Below, piece by piece: positions 26,746 to 36,653 of a stretch of 64,000 nt of DNA (its first letter is position 1; each line of letters begins with the position of its first letter). A program made the position numbers and the translations under genes. This DNA is from Candidatus Desulfarcum epimagneticum (GTDB lineage Bacteria > Desulfobacterota > Desulfobacteria > Desulfobacterales > CR-1), in contig CAACVI010000050.1 in the NCBI GenBank assembly GCA_900659855.1, forward strand, positions 21,902 to 85,901, given 5' to 3'. The notes below the pieces were generated by a model. The model had not been told where the DNA came from and made no database searches. It saw only the letters and a list, made by a program, of their open reading frames with translations.

Positions 26746-28428
26746 ATGCCAGGGTCGACGCCACATGATTCCGCCCCTGTCCTGAGAGGCCTGGACTCCG
26801 AATCCCGACAGATGGTCGCGGATATGATCCGGCAGCTGGGGCAGCGGCTTCTTTCCAGGGACAAAATCCTGGAGTTCGACAAAAAAGACATCTTTCCCGA
26901 AGCCGAGATTCGGGAACTGCTCAGCCCGGACATCGGGCTCCAGCTTCTTTTCATCCCCGAGGCTTACGGGGGAATGGGCGGCGGCGCCAGAGACTCCTGC
27001 CTGGCCACCCGGGAGATGTCCAAAATATGCCTGGGCGTGGCCACTGCTTTTTTCGCCATCCAGCTCGGCGCCGATCCCCTCATCGTGGGGGGAACCCGCG
27101 AGCAGAAGGAGAAATGGCTGGGCGCCATCGCCGGCGGGGACTGCCTGGTCTCCTACGCGGTGACCGAGCCGGGCGCGGGCAGCAACCTGGCCGCGCTCCA
27201 GACCTCGGCGGAGCCTGTGGAGGACGATTCCGGAAATATCAAAGGTTACCGGATCAACGGAAACAAACAGTTCATCTCCACCGGGGGATATTCCGATTTC
27301 ATCACCCTTCTGGCCAATACCCCCGAGGGGCCGACCTTTTTCGTGGTGGAAAAGGACGCCGAGGGCTTTTCACGGGGAAAGGGCGAGGAAAAACACGGCA
27401 TACGCTCGTCCAACACCTCGCCTTTGTCCTTTTCGGATGTGTTCGTCCCGGTGGAAAACCTCATCGGCGGCGTTCCCGGAAAGGGTTTGAAACAGTCCAA
27501 CGCGGTGTTCGGCTACACCCGGCTCATGGTGGCCTCCATGGCCCTGGGCGCCGGGGAGGCGGCGCTGGACATCGTGATCCCCTACGCGGCCCAGAGAAGG
27601 CAGTTCGGCTCTTTTCTGTCCGAAAAGCAGGGCTACACCCACAAGCTGGTGGTCCCCCACGCGGTCCGGCTGGCCGCGGCCGACGCCTACTGCGACGAGA
27701 TCGCCCTTCGGCTCGACTCCGGGGAGAAAGACCTTCAGACCGAGGGCTCCATCGCCAAATACTTCGCCTCCGAGGCCGCCAATCAAACGGCCGACGACGC
27801 CATCCAGGCGCTGGGAGGCTACGGCTACATCGCCGAGTACGGGGTGGAGAAGATCAAGCGGGATGTGAAAATCACCTGCATTTACGAGGGAACCAGCGAG
27901 ATCCAGCAAAACATCATCAGCGTGTTCCGATGGAAGAAAACCCGAAAGACCAAGGGCGCCTTTTACGAAGGAATCGCCTCTGAAATGAAGGCCGCGGCCG
28001 GCTCGGGAAAAGACCTGGGCGCGGAATCCTTCGCCCTGGCCGCCGCCGCCCTGAACCCCGTCATTGAAAAGGTTCAAAAGGCGCGGCTCACCCGAAGCCA
28101 GCATGTCATGTTCGCCCTGGCCGACATGATGACCCATGTGGAGGTGGGCGCCGCCCTGGCCCGAAAAGCGGCGGCTTTGATGGACGCCGGGGACCCGGAC
28201 GCGGAAAAGACGCGGCTGATGTCCAGAATTTTCGCCGCCGAAACCGCCCGGACGGTTTGCGAAAAGACGCTGGAGATTCTGTCCGGCTCCGGCGCTTTTT
28301 CAAAAGACGAAGTGTCGGCGTTTTTAAAGTCCGTGTCATACGACGACATGATCCTGGGCCAGGCCGGCGTCATTCAGGACATGGACGCGCTGGCCGATAT
28401 TTTATTCGGGAGGCGTCATGGCGGATAA
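26746..28428 (+). CDS. Acyl-CoA dehydrogenase family protein
   Basis: FAD-dependent acyl-CoA dehydrogenase of about 560 residues, longer than the usual 380, with an extra C-terminal helical domain as in the very-long-chain/anaerobe type. YAVTEPGAGSNLAAL is the FAD/substrate loop, and the catalytic Glu is probably in CIYEGTSEIQQNI. I chose the ATG at 26746 because AGGGAG lies upstream; an in-frame ATG at 26716 falls at the edge of repeat A8 without a ribosome site. The stop overlaps fabG by 11 bases. The substrate is unknown; linkage to fab genes suggests a lipid role. Confidence 0.87.
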   Translation: MPGSTPHDSAPVLRGLDSESRQMVADMIRQLGQRLLSRDKILEFDKKDIFPEAEIRELLSPDIGLQLLFIPEAYGGMGGGARDSCLATREMSKICLGVATAFFAIQLGADPLIVGGTREQKEKWLGAIAGGDCLVSYAVTEPGAGSNLAALQTSAEPVEDDSGNIKGYRINGNKQFISTGGYSDFITLLANTPEGPTFFVVEKDAEGFSRGKGEEKHGIRSSNTSPLSFSDVFVPVENLIGGVPGKGLKQSNAVFGYTRLMVASMALGAGEAALDIVIPYAAQRRQFGSFLSEKQGYTHKLVVPHAVRLAAADAYCDEIALRLDSGEKDLQTEGSIAKYFASEAANQTADDAIQALGGYGYIAEYGVEKIKRDVKITCIYEGTSEIQQNIISVFRWKKTRKTKGAFYEGIASEMKAAAGSGKDLGAESFALAAAALNPVIEKVQKARLTRSQHVMFALADMMTHVEVGAALARKAAALMDAGDPDAEKTRLMSRIFAAETARTVCEKTLEILSGSGAFSKDEVSAFLKSVSYDDMILGQAGVIQDMDALADILFGRRHGG

Positions 28429-29173
28429 AGACGCGTCCCCGGTTGTGGTGACGGGAGGCTCCAGGGGCATCGGGAGGGCCATATGCCTGGCCTTCGCGGC
28501 CCGGGGGGCGGATGTTTATTTTAATTATTTCCCCAAAGACGAAGAGGCGGCCGCCGCTGAGACGGAAAAAAAAGTCTCGGAGCTGGGCGGGCGGGCCCGG
28601 GGGTTTTGCGCCGATGTGGCCTCTGAAAAAGAGGTGGGGGAATTTTTTGACGCCGTTCTAAACGAAACCGGCGGACGGCTGGACTGCCTGGTCAACAACG
28701 CCGGAATCACCCGGGACGGCCTTTTGGTCCGGATGAAGGAGGCGGCCTGGACCGAGGTGATGGACGTCAACCTCAAAGGCGCCTTTTTATGCTTAAAACG
28801 CGCCGCCGTCGTCATGATGAAGCGGCGCTTCGGCCGGGTGGTGAACATCGCCTCGGTGGTGGGGGTCTCCGGAAACCCGGGCCAGGCCAACTATTCGGCC
28901 TCCAAGGCCGGGCTCATCGGCCTCACCAAGACGGCGGCCGCGGAGCTGGCGCCCAGGGGAATCACGGTCAACGCCGTGGCCCCGGGGTTCATCGAAACCG
29001 AGATGACGAAACATCTTTCCGAAAAAACGATTGAAAATTTTATGGGCCGCATTCCCTTAAAACGGGCCGGGGCGCCCGGGGATGTGGCCGCCGCCGCGCT
29101 TTTTCTGTGCTCGGACGAAGCCGCGTATATCACCGGCCAGGCGCTGCATGTGAGCGGCGGCATGTATATGTGA
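28418..29173 (+). CDS. fabG: 3-oxoacyl-ACP reductase
   Basis: NADPH-dependent short-chain dehydrogenase of fatty-acid elongation, 251 residues. The Gly-rich motif is [10 protein letters not shown], then NNAG, the catalytic Ser in IASVVGVSG and YSASK. GGGAGG lies 4 bases upstream of the ATG. It overlaps the upstream dehydrogenase and leads acpP-fabF. Confidence 0.93.
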   Translation: MADKDASPVVVTGGSRGIGRAICLAFAARGADVYFNYFPKDEEAAAAETEKKVSELGGRARGFCADVASEKEVGEFFDAVLNETGGRLDCLVNNAGITRDGLLVRMKEAAWTEVMDVNLKGAFLCLKRAAVVMMKRRFGRVVNIASVVGVSGNPGQANYSASKAGLIGLTKTAAAELAPRGITVNAVAPGFIETEMTKHLSEKTIENFMGRIPLKRAGAPGDVAAAALFLCSDEAAYITGQALHVSGGMYM

Positions 29174-29205
29174 AACAGGATTTTAACCGGGAGGAAACAC
29201 TAAGA

Positions 29206-29436
29206 ATGTCCATTGAAGATAAGGTAAAAAAAATCATTGCGGAGAAATTAAGCGTGGAGCTGGAGGAGGTCGTTCCCGAAGCGTCTTTTATCAACGATCT
29301 CGGGGCCGACTCCCTGGACATTGTCGAGCTGATCATGTCCATGGAGGAAGAGTTTGACATCGAAATATCCGATGATGACGCTGAAAAGCTTGTCACGGTC
29401 AAAGATGTGCTCGAATATATCCAGGAACATTCCTAA
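29206..29436 (+). CDS. acpP: Acyl carrier protein
   Basis: A 76-residue acidic carrier protein. The 4'-phosphopantetheine serine is in [16 protein letters not shown] lies upstream of the ATG at 29206. It sits between fabG and fabF in the classical fab order. Confidence 0.96.
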   Translation: MSIEDKVKKIIAEKLSVELEEVVPEASFINDLGADSLDIVELIMSMEEEFDIEISDDDAEKLVTVKDVLEYIQEHS

Positions 29437-29455
29437 ACCGGACAGGAGGTTTTTT

Positions 29456-30697
29456 TTGGAAAGGCGGGTGGTTGTCACCGGCGCGGGTCTGGTCACCCCG
29501 CTGGGAACGGGAGTGGAAAAGACATGGAGTCGGCTGTGCCGGGGAGAGTCGGGAATCGGCGAGATCTCCAGGTTCGACACGTCCGGTTTCAAGACCCGGA
29601 TCGCGGGAGAGGTCCGGGATTTTTCCCCGGGGGATTTTTTGCCGAAGAAAGAGGCCCGGCGAACGGAGCGTTTTATCGCCTACGCTGTGGCCGCCGCCCG
29701 GATGGCCATGGAGGACTCGGGCTTTGTCGTCGACGCGTCCAACGCCCATCGGGTGGGGGTGGTCACCGGATGCGGCCTGGGAGGGCTTTTCATGCTGGAG
29801 GAGGTCTCCCGGACCGTGGACACAAAAGGTCCCAGGCGGGTCAGCCCTTTTTTTATTCCCATGATCATCGGGAACATGGCGGCGGGAGTGATTTCCATCC
29901 ACCTGGGGGCCAAGGGCCCCAACGCCTCCATCGCCACGGCGTGCGCGGCCGGCGGTCACGCGGTGGGGGATTCGTACCGCATGGTCCAAAGCGGGCGGGC
30001 CGACGCCATGATCACCGGGGGCGTGGAGTCCGTCATCACCCCCACCGGCATCGCCGGATTCAACGCCATGAAGGCCCTGTCCACGAGAAACGACGCGCCT
30101 GAAAAGGCGTCCCGACCCTTTGAAAGGGACCGGGACGGCTTTGTCATGGGAGAGGGAAGCGGCATTGTGATCATCGAGACCCTGGAGTCCGCCCTTGAGC
30201 GCGGCGCCAAAATTTACGCCGAGATCATCGGCTACGGAATGAGCGGCGACGCCCATCACATGACCGCGCCCCCGCCGGATGGCGACGGCGCCGTTCGATG
30301 CATGACCGAGGCCCTGGACGACGCGGGAATTTCCCCGGGAAGCGTGGATTACATCAACGCCCACGGCACCGCCACCGCCCTGAATGATCTTTACGAGACC
30401 CGGGCCGTCAAAACGGTCTTCAAGGAAAAGGCGCCGCTGATCCCCATCAGCGCCACCAAGTCCATGACCGGCCATCTCCTGGGGGGCGCCGGCGGGGTGG
30501 AGACGGTCTTCACGGCCCTTTCCCTGTTTCACGGGATCCTTCCGCCCACCATCAATTTTGAAAACCCGGGCGAGGAGTGCGACCTGGACTATGTGCCCCA
30601 AAAAGCCCGTAAAAAAGACATCTCCGTGGCCATGACCAACTCCTTTGGATTTGGGGGAACCAACGCCACTTTGATCCTGAAAAAACACGCGCTGTGA
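29456..30697 (+). CDS. fabF: 3-oxoacyl-ACP synthase II
   Basis: Condensing enzyme of fatty-acid elongation, 413 residues as in other FabF proteins. The catalytic Cys is in ATACAAGGHA, and the two His are in NAHGTATALND and SMTGHLLGGAGG. The TTG at 29456 is preceded by AGGAGG with a 6-base spacer and gives the family N-terminus ERRVVVTG, so it is chosen over internal codons. Confidence 0.95.
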   Translation: MERRVVVTGAGLVTPLGTGVEKTWSRLCRGESGIGEISRFDTSGFKTRIAGEVRDFSPGDFLPKKEARRTERFIAYAVAAARMAMEDSGFVVDASNAHRVGVVTGCGLGGLFMLEEVSRTVDTKGPRRVSPFFIPMIIGNMAAGVISIHLGAKGPNASIATACAAGGHAVGDSYRMVQSGRADAMITGGVESVITPTGIAGFNAMKALSTRNDAPEKASRPFERDRDGFVMGEGSGIVIIETLESALERGAKIYAEIIGYGMSGDAHHMTAPPPDGDGAVRCMTEALDDAGISPGSVDYINAHGTATALNDLYETRAVKTVFKEKAPLIPISATKSMTGHLLGGAGGVETVFTALSLFHGILPPTINFENPGEECDLDYVPQKARKKDISVAMTNSFGFGGTNATLILKKHAL

Positions 30698-30706
30698 GAA
30701 TCAGAC

Positions 30707-31180
30707 ATGCAAAATGAAACAAAATCTGTTATAATCGGAAGCGACCACGCGGCCTATGAGCTGAAAAACAAAATCCGGGATTTTTTGGAAAAGAAGGGTT
30801 TTGAAGTCACGGACGCGGGGACGGACGGGCCGGAATCGTCGGATTACCCGGACTTCGGCGCGCGGGTGGCGCGGGGGGTGTCTGAAAAAAAGTTTGAAAA
30901 AGGCGTGCTTTTATGCGGGACCGGAATCGGCATGTCCATGGTGGCCAACCGGTTTGCCCATGTCCGGGCCGCGCTTTGCCGGGGCCTGTTTGACGCCGTC
31001 ATGAGCCGCCGGCACAACGACGCCAATATCCTGGTCCTGGGGGGGCGCGTCACCGGGGACGTTCTGGCGTTTGAAATCGTGGACGCCTGGCTCAAGACCC
31101 CCTTTGAGGGGGGGCGGCACCAGAGGCGGCTGGACCAGTTCGATGACATCAGCCTTGACGATATCGCCGGCCGAAAATAA
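30707..31180 (+). CDS. rpiB: Ribose-5-phosphate isomerase B
   Basis: Interconverts ribose-5-P and ribulose-5-P. It has 157 residues. GSDHAAYELKNKI and LCGTGIGMSMVANRF (catalytic Cys) are diagnostic. It lies 9 bases after fabF and before glyA in the known deltaproteobacterial order, and supplies ribulose-5-P to the riboflavin genes downstream. Confidence 0.93.
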   Translation: MQNETKSVIIGSDHAAYELKNKIRDFLEKKGFEVTDAGTDGPESSDYPDFGARVARGVSEKKFEKGVLLCGTGIGMSMVANRFAHVRAALCRGLFDAVMSRRHNDANILVLGGRVTGDVLAFEIVDAWLKTPFEGGRHQRRLDQFDDISLDDIAGRK

Positions 31181-31182
31181 TA

Positions 31183-31221
31183 AGGGCTCGCTCAAAAACA
31201 ACTCATTTTTGACCGAACCCT
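31183..31221 (+). promoter_or_regulatory. Hairpin between rpiB and glyA
   Basis: agggctcgctcaaaaa (31183-31198) and tttttgaccgaaccct (31206-31221) are complementary at 14 of 16 positions. The glyA ATG follows 2 bases later without a clear ribosome site. It may be an attenuator, processing site or small repeat. Confidence 0.5.
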
Positions 31222-31223
31222 AA

Positions 31224-32489
31224 ATGGATGGAAAAAACATTTTGAATATTCTGGACACAGTCAAAAAAGCGGATAAAGAGATCGCCGCCGCCATTGAAAA
31301 GGAAATGGACCGGCAGCGCCATACCCTGGAGCTGATCGCCTCGGAAAACATCGTGAGCCGGACGATCATGGCCATCCAGGGATCGGTTCTCACCAACAAG
31401 TACGCCGAGGGCTATCCCGGGAAACGCTATTACGGGGGATGCGAATATGTGGATGTGGCCGAGGACCTGGCCATTGAAAGGGCCCGGGCGCTTTTCGGGG
31501 CCGATTACGCCAATGTCCAGCCCCACTCGGGCTCCCAGGCCAATATGGGGATTTATTTCGCCCTGCTCAAACCCGGCGACACGGTTCTGGGCATGGACCT
31601 GTCCCACGGCGGGCATTTGACCCACGGAAGCCCGGTGAGTTTTTCAGGCAAACTCTACAAATCGGTCTCCTACGGACTGAGCCGGGACACGGGACTCATT
31701 GATTACGACGAGCTGGCCCGCCTGGCCGAGGCGCATAAACCGGCCATGATCATCGCCGGCGCCAGCGCCTATCCCCGGATCATCGATTTTGAAAGGTTTG
31801 CCGAAATCGCCCGTTCGGCCGGGGCCTATCTTATGGTGGACATGGCGCACATCGCGGGGCTGGTGGCGGCCGGGGTCCATCCCTCCCCGATTCCCCACGC
31901 CGATGTGGTGTCCTCCACCACCCACAAGACATTAAGGGGCCCCCGGGGCGGGCTGATTCTGTCCAGGAAGGATTTGAGCGCCCGGCTGGGCCGGGAGATT
32001 TTTCCCGGCATACAGGGCGGCCCTTTGATGCACGTCATCGCCGCCAAGGCCGCGGCCTTCAAGGAGGCGGACTCGGACGCATTCAGGGCCTACCAGCGCG
32101 ATGTGGTGGAGAACGCCAAAGCCATGGCCCGGCGTCTGGCCGATGAAAAACTGACCCTGGTGTCCGGGGGGACCGACAACCACATGATCCTGGTGGATCT
32201 GAGAAGTTTAAACATCACCGGGAACCGGGCCCAGGATGTCCTGGGGCGGGCCGGGATCACCGTGAACAAGAACGCCGTGCCCTTTGAGGAGCAAAAGGCC
32301 CATGTGACCAGCGGCATCCGGATCGGAACCCCGGCCATCACCACCCGGGGCATGAAAACGCCCCAGGTCGAGGCCATCGCGGACATGATCGCCGATATTT
32401 TAAAAGACCCGGAAAACGACGCGCTCATTGAAAGCGTCCGGGAAAAAACCCGGGAGATGTGCGCCGGGTTTCCCCTGGATATCGACTGA
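31224..32489 (+). CDS. glyA: Serine hydroxymethyltransferase
   Basis: PLP enzyme converting Ser and THF to Gly and methylene-THF, 421 residues. [11 protein letters not shown], the substrate loop YYGGCEYVD, and the PLP Lys in [15 protein letters not shown] are intact. The stop overlaps the next start (TGATG). Confidence 0.95.
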   Translation: MDGKNILNILDTVKKADKEIAAAIEKEMDRQRHTLELIASENIVSRTIMAIQGSVLTNKYAEGYPGKRYYGGCEYVDVAEDLAIERARALFGADYANVQPHSGSQANMGIYFALLKPGDTVLGMDLSHGGHLTHGSPVSFSGKLYKSVSYGLSRDTGLIDYDELARLAEAHKPAMIIAGASAYPRIIDFERFAEIARSAGAYLMVDMAHIAGLVAAGVHPSPIPHADVVSSTTHKTLRGPRGGLILSRKDLSARLGREIFPGIQGGPLMHVIAAKAAAFKEADSDAFRAYQRDVVENAKAMARRLADEKLTLVSGGTDNHMILVDLRSLNITGNRAQDVLGRAGITVNKNAVPFEEQKAHVTSGIRIGTPAITTRGMKTPQVEAIADMIADILKDPENDALIESVREKTREMCAGFPLDID

Positions 32490-32935
32490 TGGCCGACCAG
32501 CGACCCTCGTGGGACAAATATTTTATGGACATCGCCGGGCTGGTGGCCCTTCGCTCCACCTGCATGCGCCGCTCGGTGGGGGCCGTCATCGTCAAGGAGC
32601 GCCGGATACTGTCCACCGGGTACAACGGCGCCCCCACAAACATCTCCCACTGTGAAAAAGAGGGGTGTCTGAGGGAAAAAATGGGCGTGCCCTCGGGGGA
32701 AAGGCACGAGCTTTGCCGGGGGCTGCACGCGGAGCAGAACGCCATTATCCAGGCCGCCTATCACGGCATTTCCATCCGGGGCGCCGAGCTTTTCTGCACG
32801 ACTCTGCCCTGTTTTATCTGCGCCAAGATGATCATCAACGCCGGAATCCTTCGGGTCTGCCACAGCCGGGGATATCCGGATGACATGTCCGCCGGGATGC
32901 TGGGCGAGGCGGGTGTGGAATTAGAAAAAATATAG
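32489..32935 (+). CDS. dCMP deaminase (ComEB-like)
   Basis: Zinc cytidine/deoxycytidylate deaminase, 148 residues. The zinc site is formed by H-A-E in LHAEQNAII and the two Cys in [27 protein letters not shown] precedes it. It makes dUMP for thymidylate synthesis, consistent with its neighbours glyA (one-carbon units) and nrdR (dNTP control). The ATG at 32489 overlaps the glyA stop. Confidence 0.92.
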   Translation: MADQRPSWDKYFMDIAGLVALRSTCMRRSVGAVIVKERRILSTGYNGAPTNISHCEKEGCLREKMGVPSGERHELCRGLHAEQNAIIQAAYHGISIRGAELFCTTLPCFICAKMIINAGILRVCHSRGYPDDMSAGMLGEAGVELEKI

Positions 32936-32978
32936 GCGCCGCCGCGCGTCCGAAGGCCGAAAGACCGGAGACAAACCC

Positions 32979-33452
32979 ATGAAATGCCCGTTTTGCTCGA
33001 AAACCGACCACAAAGTGGTGGACTCCAGAATGACAAAGGACAGGCGCGCCATTCGCAGGCGCCGGGAGTGCGTTCCCTGCGGCCGGCGTTTCACCACCTA
33101 TGAGCGCGTGGAAAAAACGCCTGCGGTGATTCTGAAAAAGGATGGCCGCCGGGAGAATTTTTCCCGGCCCAAGGCCCTGATGGGCATCCAGAAGGCATGC
33201 GAAAAAAGAAAAATCAGCATGCATGTCATCGACGATTTCATCAGCGTTCTGGAGCGGGACCTGGGGGAGATGGAGGAAAAGGAGATTCCGTCTTCCGTCA
33301 TCGGGGAAAAGATCATGTCCTGGCTCCACGACCTGGACGACATCGCCTATGTGCGGTTCGCCTCGGTGTACCGGGAATTTAAGGATGTGAACGATTTCGT
33401 CGAAGAGCTTAAAAAAATGCTGTCAAAGGAAAACGGGGGAAAACGCGCTTGA
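32979..33452 (+). CDS. nrdR: Transcriptional repressor NrdR
   Basis: Nucleotide-sensing repressor of ribonucleotide reductase genes, 157 residues. The N-terminal zinc ribbon (CPFC ... CVPCGRRFTTYERV) is followed by an ATP-cone domain (PAVILKKDGRRENFSRPKAL). GGAG lies 8 bases upstream of the start. The stop overlaps the ribD TTG. Confidence 0.96.
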   Translation: MKCPFCSKTDHKVVDSRMTKDRRAIRRRRECVPCGRRFTTYERVEKTPAVILKKDGRRENFSRPKALMGIQKACEKRKISMHVIDDFISVLERDLGEMEEKEIPSSVIGEKIMSWLHDLDDIAYVRFASVYREFKDVNDFVEELKKMLSKENGGKRA

Positions 33453-34552
33453 GCGCCGATGACCTTCGCCATATGGAGACGGCGCTGGCCCTGGCCGAAA
33501 AGGGAAGGGGCTTTGTGTCCCCCAACCCCATGGTGGGGGCGATCCTGGTCAAAGACGGCCGTGTGATTTCAGAAGGATATCACCGGAGGTTCGGCTCAGA
33601 CCACGCCGAGGTCGAGGCCATTCAAAAGGCCGGCGGGGCGGCCCGGGGGGCCACGCTGTACGTGACCCTGGAGCCGTGCGATCATTTTGGAAAAACCCCG
33701 CCCTGCTCAAAGCGAATCCTTGAGGCCGGCATCGCCCGGGTGGTCTCGGCCATGGAGGACCCCAACCCCGAGGTCAAAGGAAACGGCCACCGGCGTTTAA
33801 AGGCGGGCGGGGTGGAGGTCACGACCGGGGTTTTCGAAAAAAAGGCCCGCCGGCTCAATGAAATTTTTATCAAACACATTTCCACCGGCCTTCCCTTTGT
33901 CATCGCGAAATGCGCGGCCACCCTGGACGGTTTCATCGCCACAAAGACCGGGGACTCCAGGTGGGTGTCCGGCGAGGCGTCCAGGCGTTATGTCCACCGG
34001 CTGCGCCACACGGTGGACGCCATTATGGTGGGCGCCGGGACCGCGCGAACAGACGATCCCAGCCTGACCACGCGCCTGGAGGGATTGGAGGGCCGCGATC
34101 CGATCCGGGTGATCCTGGACCCGGTTCTGTCGATTTCGGAAAAGGCGCGGGCGCTCACCCTTGAGTCCGACGCCCAGACCATACTCGTCGCGGGGCCCGG
34201 CGCGCCTGAAAAGAAAAAAAAAGCGATTGAAAAAACCGGGGCGCGGGTCATGGAGGCGCCGGAAAAAGACGGCCTGACGGATATGAAATGGCTGCGCGCC
34301 CGGCTGGGGGAGATGGGAATCTCCGGCCTGCTCATTGAGGGCGGAAGCCGGGTCATGGCCTCGGCCTTCAGGGCCGGGATCGTGGACAAGGTCGTCTTTT
34401 TTTACGCGCCCAAAATCATGGCCGGCGGCGGCTTTCCCATATGCGGCGGCCCGGGACCCGATTCCATGGACGGCTGCGTCCGCTTGACGGATGTCTCCGC
34501 GCGCATGTCCGGCGACGATGTGATGATCGAAGGATACCCGTTATGGGGTTGA
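33449..34552 (+). CDS. ribD: Riboflavin biosynthesis deaminase/reductase
   Basis: Bifunctional enzyme for the second and third steps of riboflavin synthesis, 367 residues. The deaminase zinc site is HAEVEAI and EPCDHFGKTPPC; the C-terminal reductase domain includes KCAATLDGFIA and IEGGSRVMASAF. The TTG start overlaps the nrdR stop (TTGA). No FMN riboswitch is visible upstream; the gene is in the middle of an operon. Confidence 0.94.
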   Translation: MSADDLRHMETALALAEKGRGFVSPNPMVGAILVKDGRVISEGYHRRFGSDHAEVEAIQKAGGAARGATLYVTLEPCDHFGKTPPCSKRILEAGIARVVSAMEDPNPEVKGNGHRRLKAGGVEVTTGVFEKKARRLNEIFIKHISTGLPFVIAKCAATLDGFIATKTGDSRWVSGEASRRYVHRLRHTVDAIMVGAGTARTDDPSLTTRLEGLEGRDPIRVILDPVLSISEKARALTLESDAQTILVAGPGAPEKKKKAIEKTGARVMEAPEKDGLTDMKWLRARLGEMGISGLLIEGGSRVMASAFRAGIVDKVVFFYAPKIMAGGGFPICGGPGPDSMDGCVRLTDVSARMSGDDVMIEGYPLWG

Positions 34553-34572
34553 TTTTTCGAGGGATGTGAATT

Positions 34573-35235
34573 ATGTTTACCGGAATCATAGAGGGGCTGG
34601 GAACGGTCCGGGCCATTGGGCCCCACCCCCGGGGAGGAGGGAAAACCCTTTCCCTGGAGGCGGACTTTGCCTTAAGCGACGTCCGGGTGGGCGACAGCGT
34701 GGCCGTCAACGGGGCGTGTCTGACCGCCACCACCATTGCGGGAAAGTCCTTCACGGCGGATGTGTCCGCCGAGACCCTTTCCAAAACCGCCCTGGGCGCG
34801 CTCAAAACCGGGGGGCGGGTGAACCTGGAAAGGGCGCTTGCGCTCTCCGGCCGTCTGGACGGGCATCTGGTGTCGGGCCATGTGGACTGCGTCGGGCATA
34901 TCCGGAAAAAACAGATGATGGGAAACGCCGTCATCATGGCCGTGGGCCTTCCGGAGTCCTTCCCTGGACACATCATCCCCAAGGGCTCCATCGCCGTGGA
35001 CGGCGTGAGCCTCACCCTCAACACATGCGCCGAAAGGGGCTTTGAGGTGGCGCTGATCCCCCATACCGCGGCGCGGACCACCCTGGATTTTAAAAAGCCG
35101 GGGGACGCGGTGAACATCGAGACCGACATGATCGGCAAATACGTGGAGAAAGTTTTATCCGGACAGGCCCGGGAGAAAGGGGGCCGAAAGTCCGGGTTTG
35201 GGATGGACTTTCTGGCGAAGAACGGGTTTTTATAA
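34573..35235 (+). CDS. ribE: Riboflavin synthase alpha subunit
   Basis: Last step of riboflavin synthesis: dismutation of 6,7-dimethyl-8-ribityllumazine. It has 220 residues with two lumazine-binding repeats: N-terminal MFTGIIEGLGTV and a second GHVDCVG-containing half. It is followed by ribBA. Confidence 0.95.
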   Translation: MFTGIIEGLGTVRAIGPHPRGGGKTLSLEADFALSDVRVGDSVAVNGACLTATTIAGKSFTADVSAETLSKTALGALKTGGRVNLERALALSGRLDGHLVSGHVDCVGHIRKKQMMGNAVIMAVGLPESFPGHIIPKGSIAVDGVSLTLNTCAERGFEVALIPHTAARTTLDFKKPGDAVNIETDMIGKYVEKVLSGQAREKGGRKSGFGMDFLAKNGFL

Positions 35236-35292
35236 TCAAACTTTAAAGGGGAAATCCGCGCTATAGACAGGCGCCTTTCCCAGGAGAATCAT

Positions 35293-36507
35293 ATGCCGAA
35301 GATATCCATAGAAGAGGCGATCAAAGACATCCGGGACGGAAAAATGGTCATCCTGGTGGATGACGAGGACCGGGAAAACGAAGGCGACCTCACCATGGCC
35401 GCCGAGGCCGTCACTCCCGAGGCCATCAATTTCATGGCGAAATACGGCCGGGGGCTCATCTGTCTTTCCATGACGGGAGAAAAAATCGACTCCCTGGACC
35501 TTCCCCTCATGGTGGACAACAATACCTCGGCCTTTCAGACCGGCTTCACCGTGTCCATTGAGGCCCGGCGGGGGGTGACCACCGGAATATCCGCCGCGGA
35601 CCGGGCCACCACCATTCTGACGGCCGTGGCCGACGGCGCCAAACCCGCGGACCTGGCCCGGCCGGGCCATATTTTTCCCCTTCGGGCCAAAGACGGCGGG
35701 GTGATCGTGCGGACCGGGCAGACCGAAGGCTCGGTGGACCTGGCCCGTCTGGCGGGGCTCAAACCGGCCGGGGTGATATGCGAGGTCATGGATGAGGACG
35801 GGACCATGGCCCGGATGCCGGCGCTTGAGGAGTTCAGCAAAAAGCGCGGCATCGGCATCTGCACCATCGAGGACCTCATCGAATACCGCATGAGAACCGA
35901 GTCCTTTGTCCACAAGGTGGTGGAGGCCAATATCCCCACCTGCCACGCCGGGATGTTCACGGCCATGGTCTATGAAAACGAGATCGAGGACCTTCAGCAC
36001 ATCGCCATGGTCAAAGGCGAGATCGACCCGGACGAGCCCATCCTGGTCCGGGTGCATTCAGAGTGCATGACCGGCGATATTTTCGCCTCTCTCAAGTGCG
36101 ACTGCGGGGACCAGCTCCGGCTTTCCATGGAGCTGATGGAAAAAGAGGGGGCCGGGGTGTTGCTCTACATCCGCCAGGAGGGCCGGGGCATCGGCCTGGT
36201 GAACAAGCTCAAGGCCTATGTGCTCCAGGACCAGGGTCTGGACACGGTGGAGGCCAACGAGGAGCTGGGCTTTAAACCGGATTTGCGGAACTACGGCATC
36301 GGCGCCCAGGTTCTGGTGGATTTGGGGATCAAAAAAATGCGCCTGATCACCAACAATCCCAAGAAAATGGTGGGTCTCCAGGGCTATGGGCTGAGCATTG
36401 TGGACCAGGTGCCTTTGGAAGTGGCGCCCAATGAACACAACCGGACGTACCTGGAATGCAAGAAACTTAAGATGGGGCATTTGCTCAATATCGACGCCAA
36501 TCCTTGA
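35293..36507 (+). CDS. ribBA: DHBP synthase / GTP cyclohydrolase II fusion
   Basis: Bifunctional entry enzyme of riboflavin synthesis, 404 residues. The N-terminal half has [16 protein letters not shown] (DHBP synthase); the C-terminal half has the zinc Cys of [18 protein letters not shown] and RQEGRGIG (GTP cyclohydrolase II). The TGA stop lies within the first bases of repeat A9. Confidence 0.96.
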   Translation: MPKISIEEAIKDIRDGKMVILVDDEDRENEGDLTMAAEAVTPEAINFMAKYGRGLICLSMTGEKIDSLDLPLMVDNNTSAFQTGFTVSIEARRGVTTGISAADRATTILTAVADGAKPADLARPGHIFPLRAKDGGVIVRTGQTEGSVDLARLAGLKPAGVICEVMDEDGTMARMPALEEFSKKRGIGICTIEDLIEYRMRTESFVHKVVEANIPTCHAGMFTAMVYENEIEDLQHIAMVKGEIDPDEPILVRVHSECMTGDIFASLKCDCGDQLRLSMELMEKEGAGVLLYIRQEGRGIGLVNKLKAYVLQDQGLDTVEANEELGFKPDLRNYGIGAQVLVDLGIKKMRLITNNPKKMVGLQGYGLSIVDQVPLEVAPNEHNRTYLECKKLKMGHLLNIDANP

Positions 36508-36625
36508 TGGCGTCGTAAAAAAAACGCGTCGCGGCGCTTATTTTTAATTGAGGCATACTACATGCATTGCCTCAATTCAAAATAAGCGCCGCGCCTTGTA
36601 GATCGGATTTTTTACGATGCCGTCC
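36503..36625. repeat. Family A repeat (A9)
   Basis: Begins cttgatggcgtcgtaaaaaa, overlapping the ribBA stop, has the inner hairpin aattgaggca ... tgcctcaatt, and ends ttttttacgatgccgtcc shortly before the ribH ribosome site. Confidence 0.88.
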
Positions 36626-36653
36626 TGCAAATAGACAAAAGAAGGGGGAAAAC

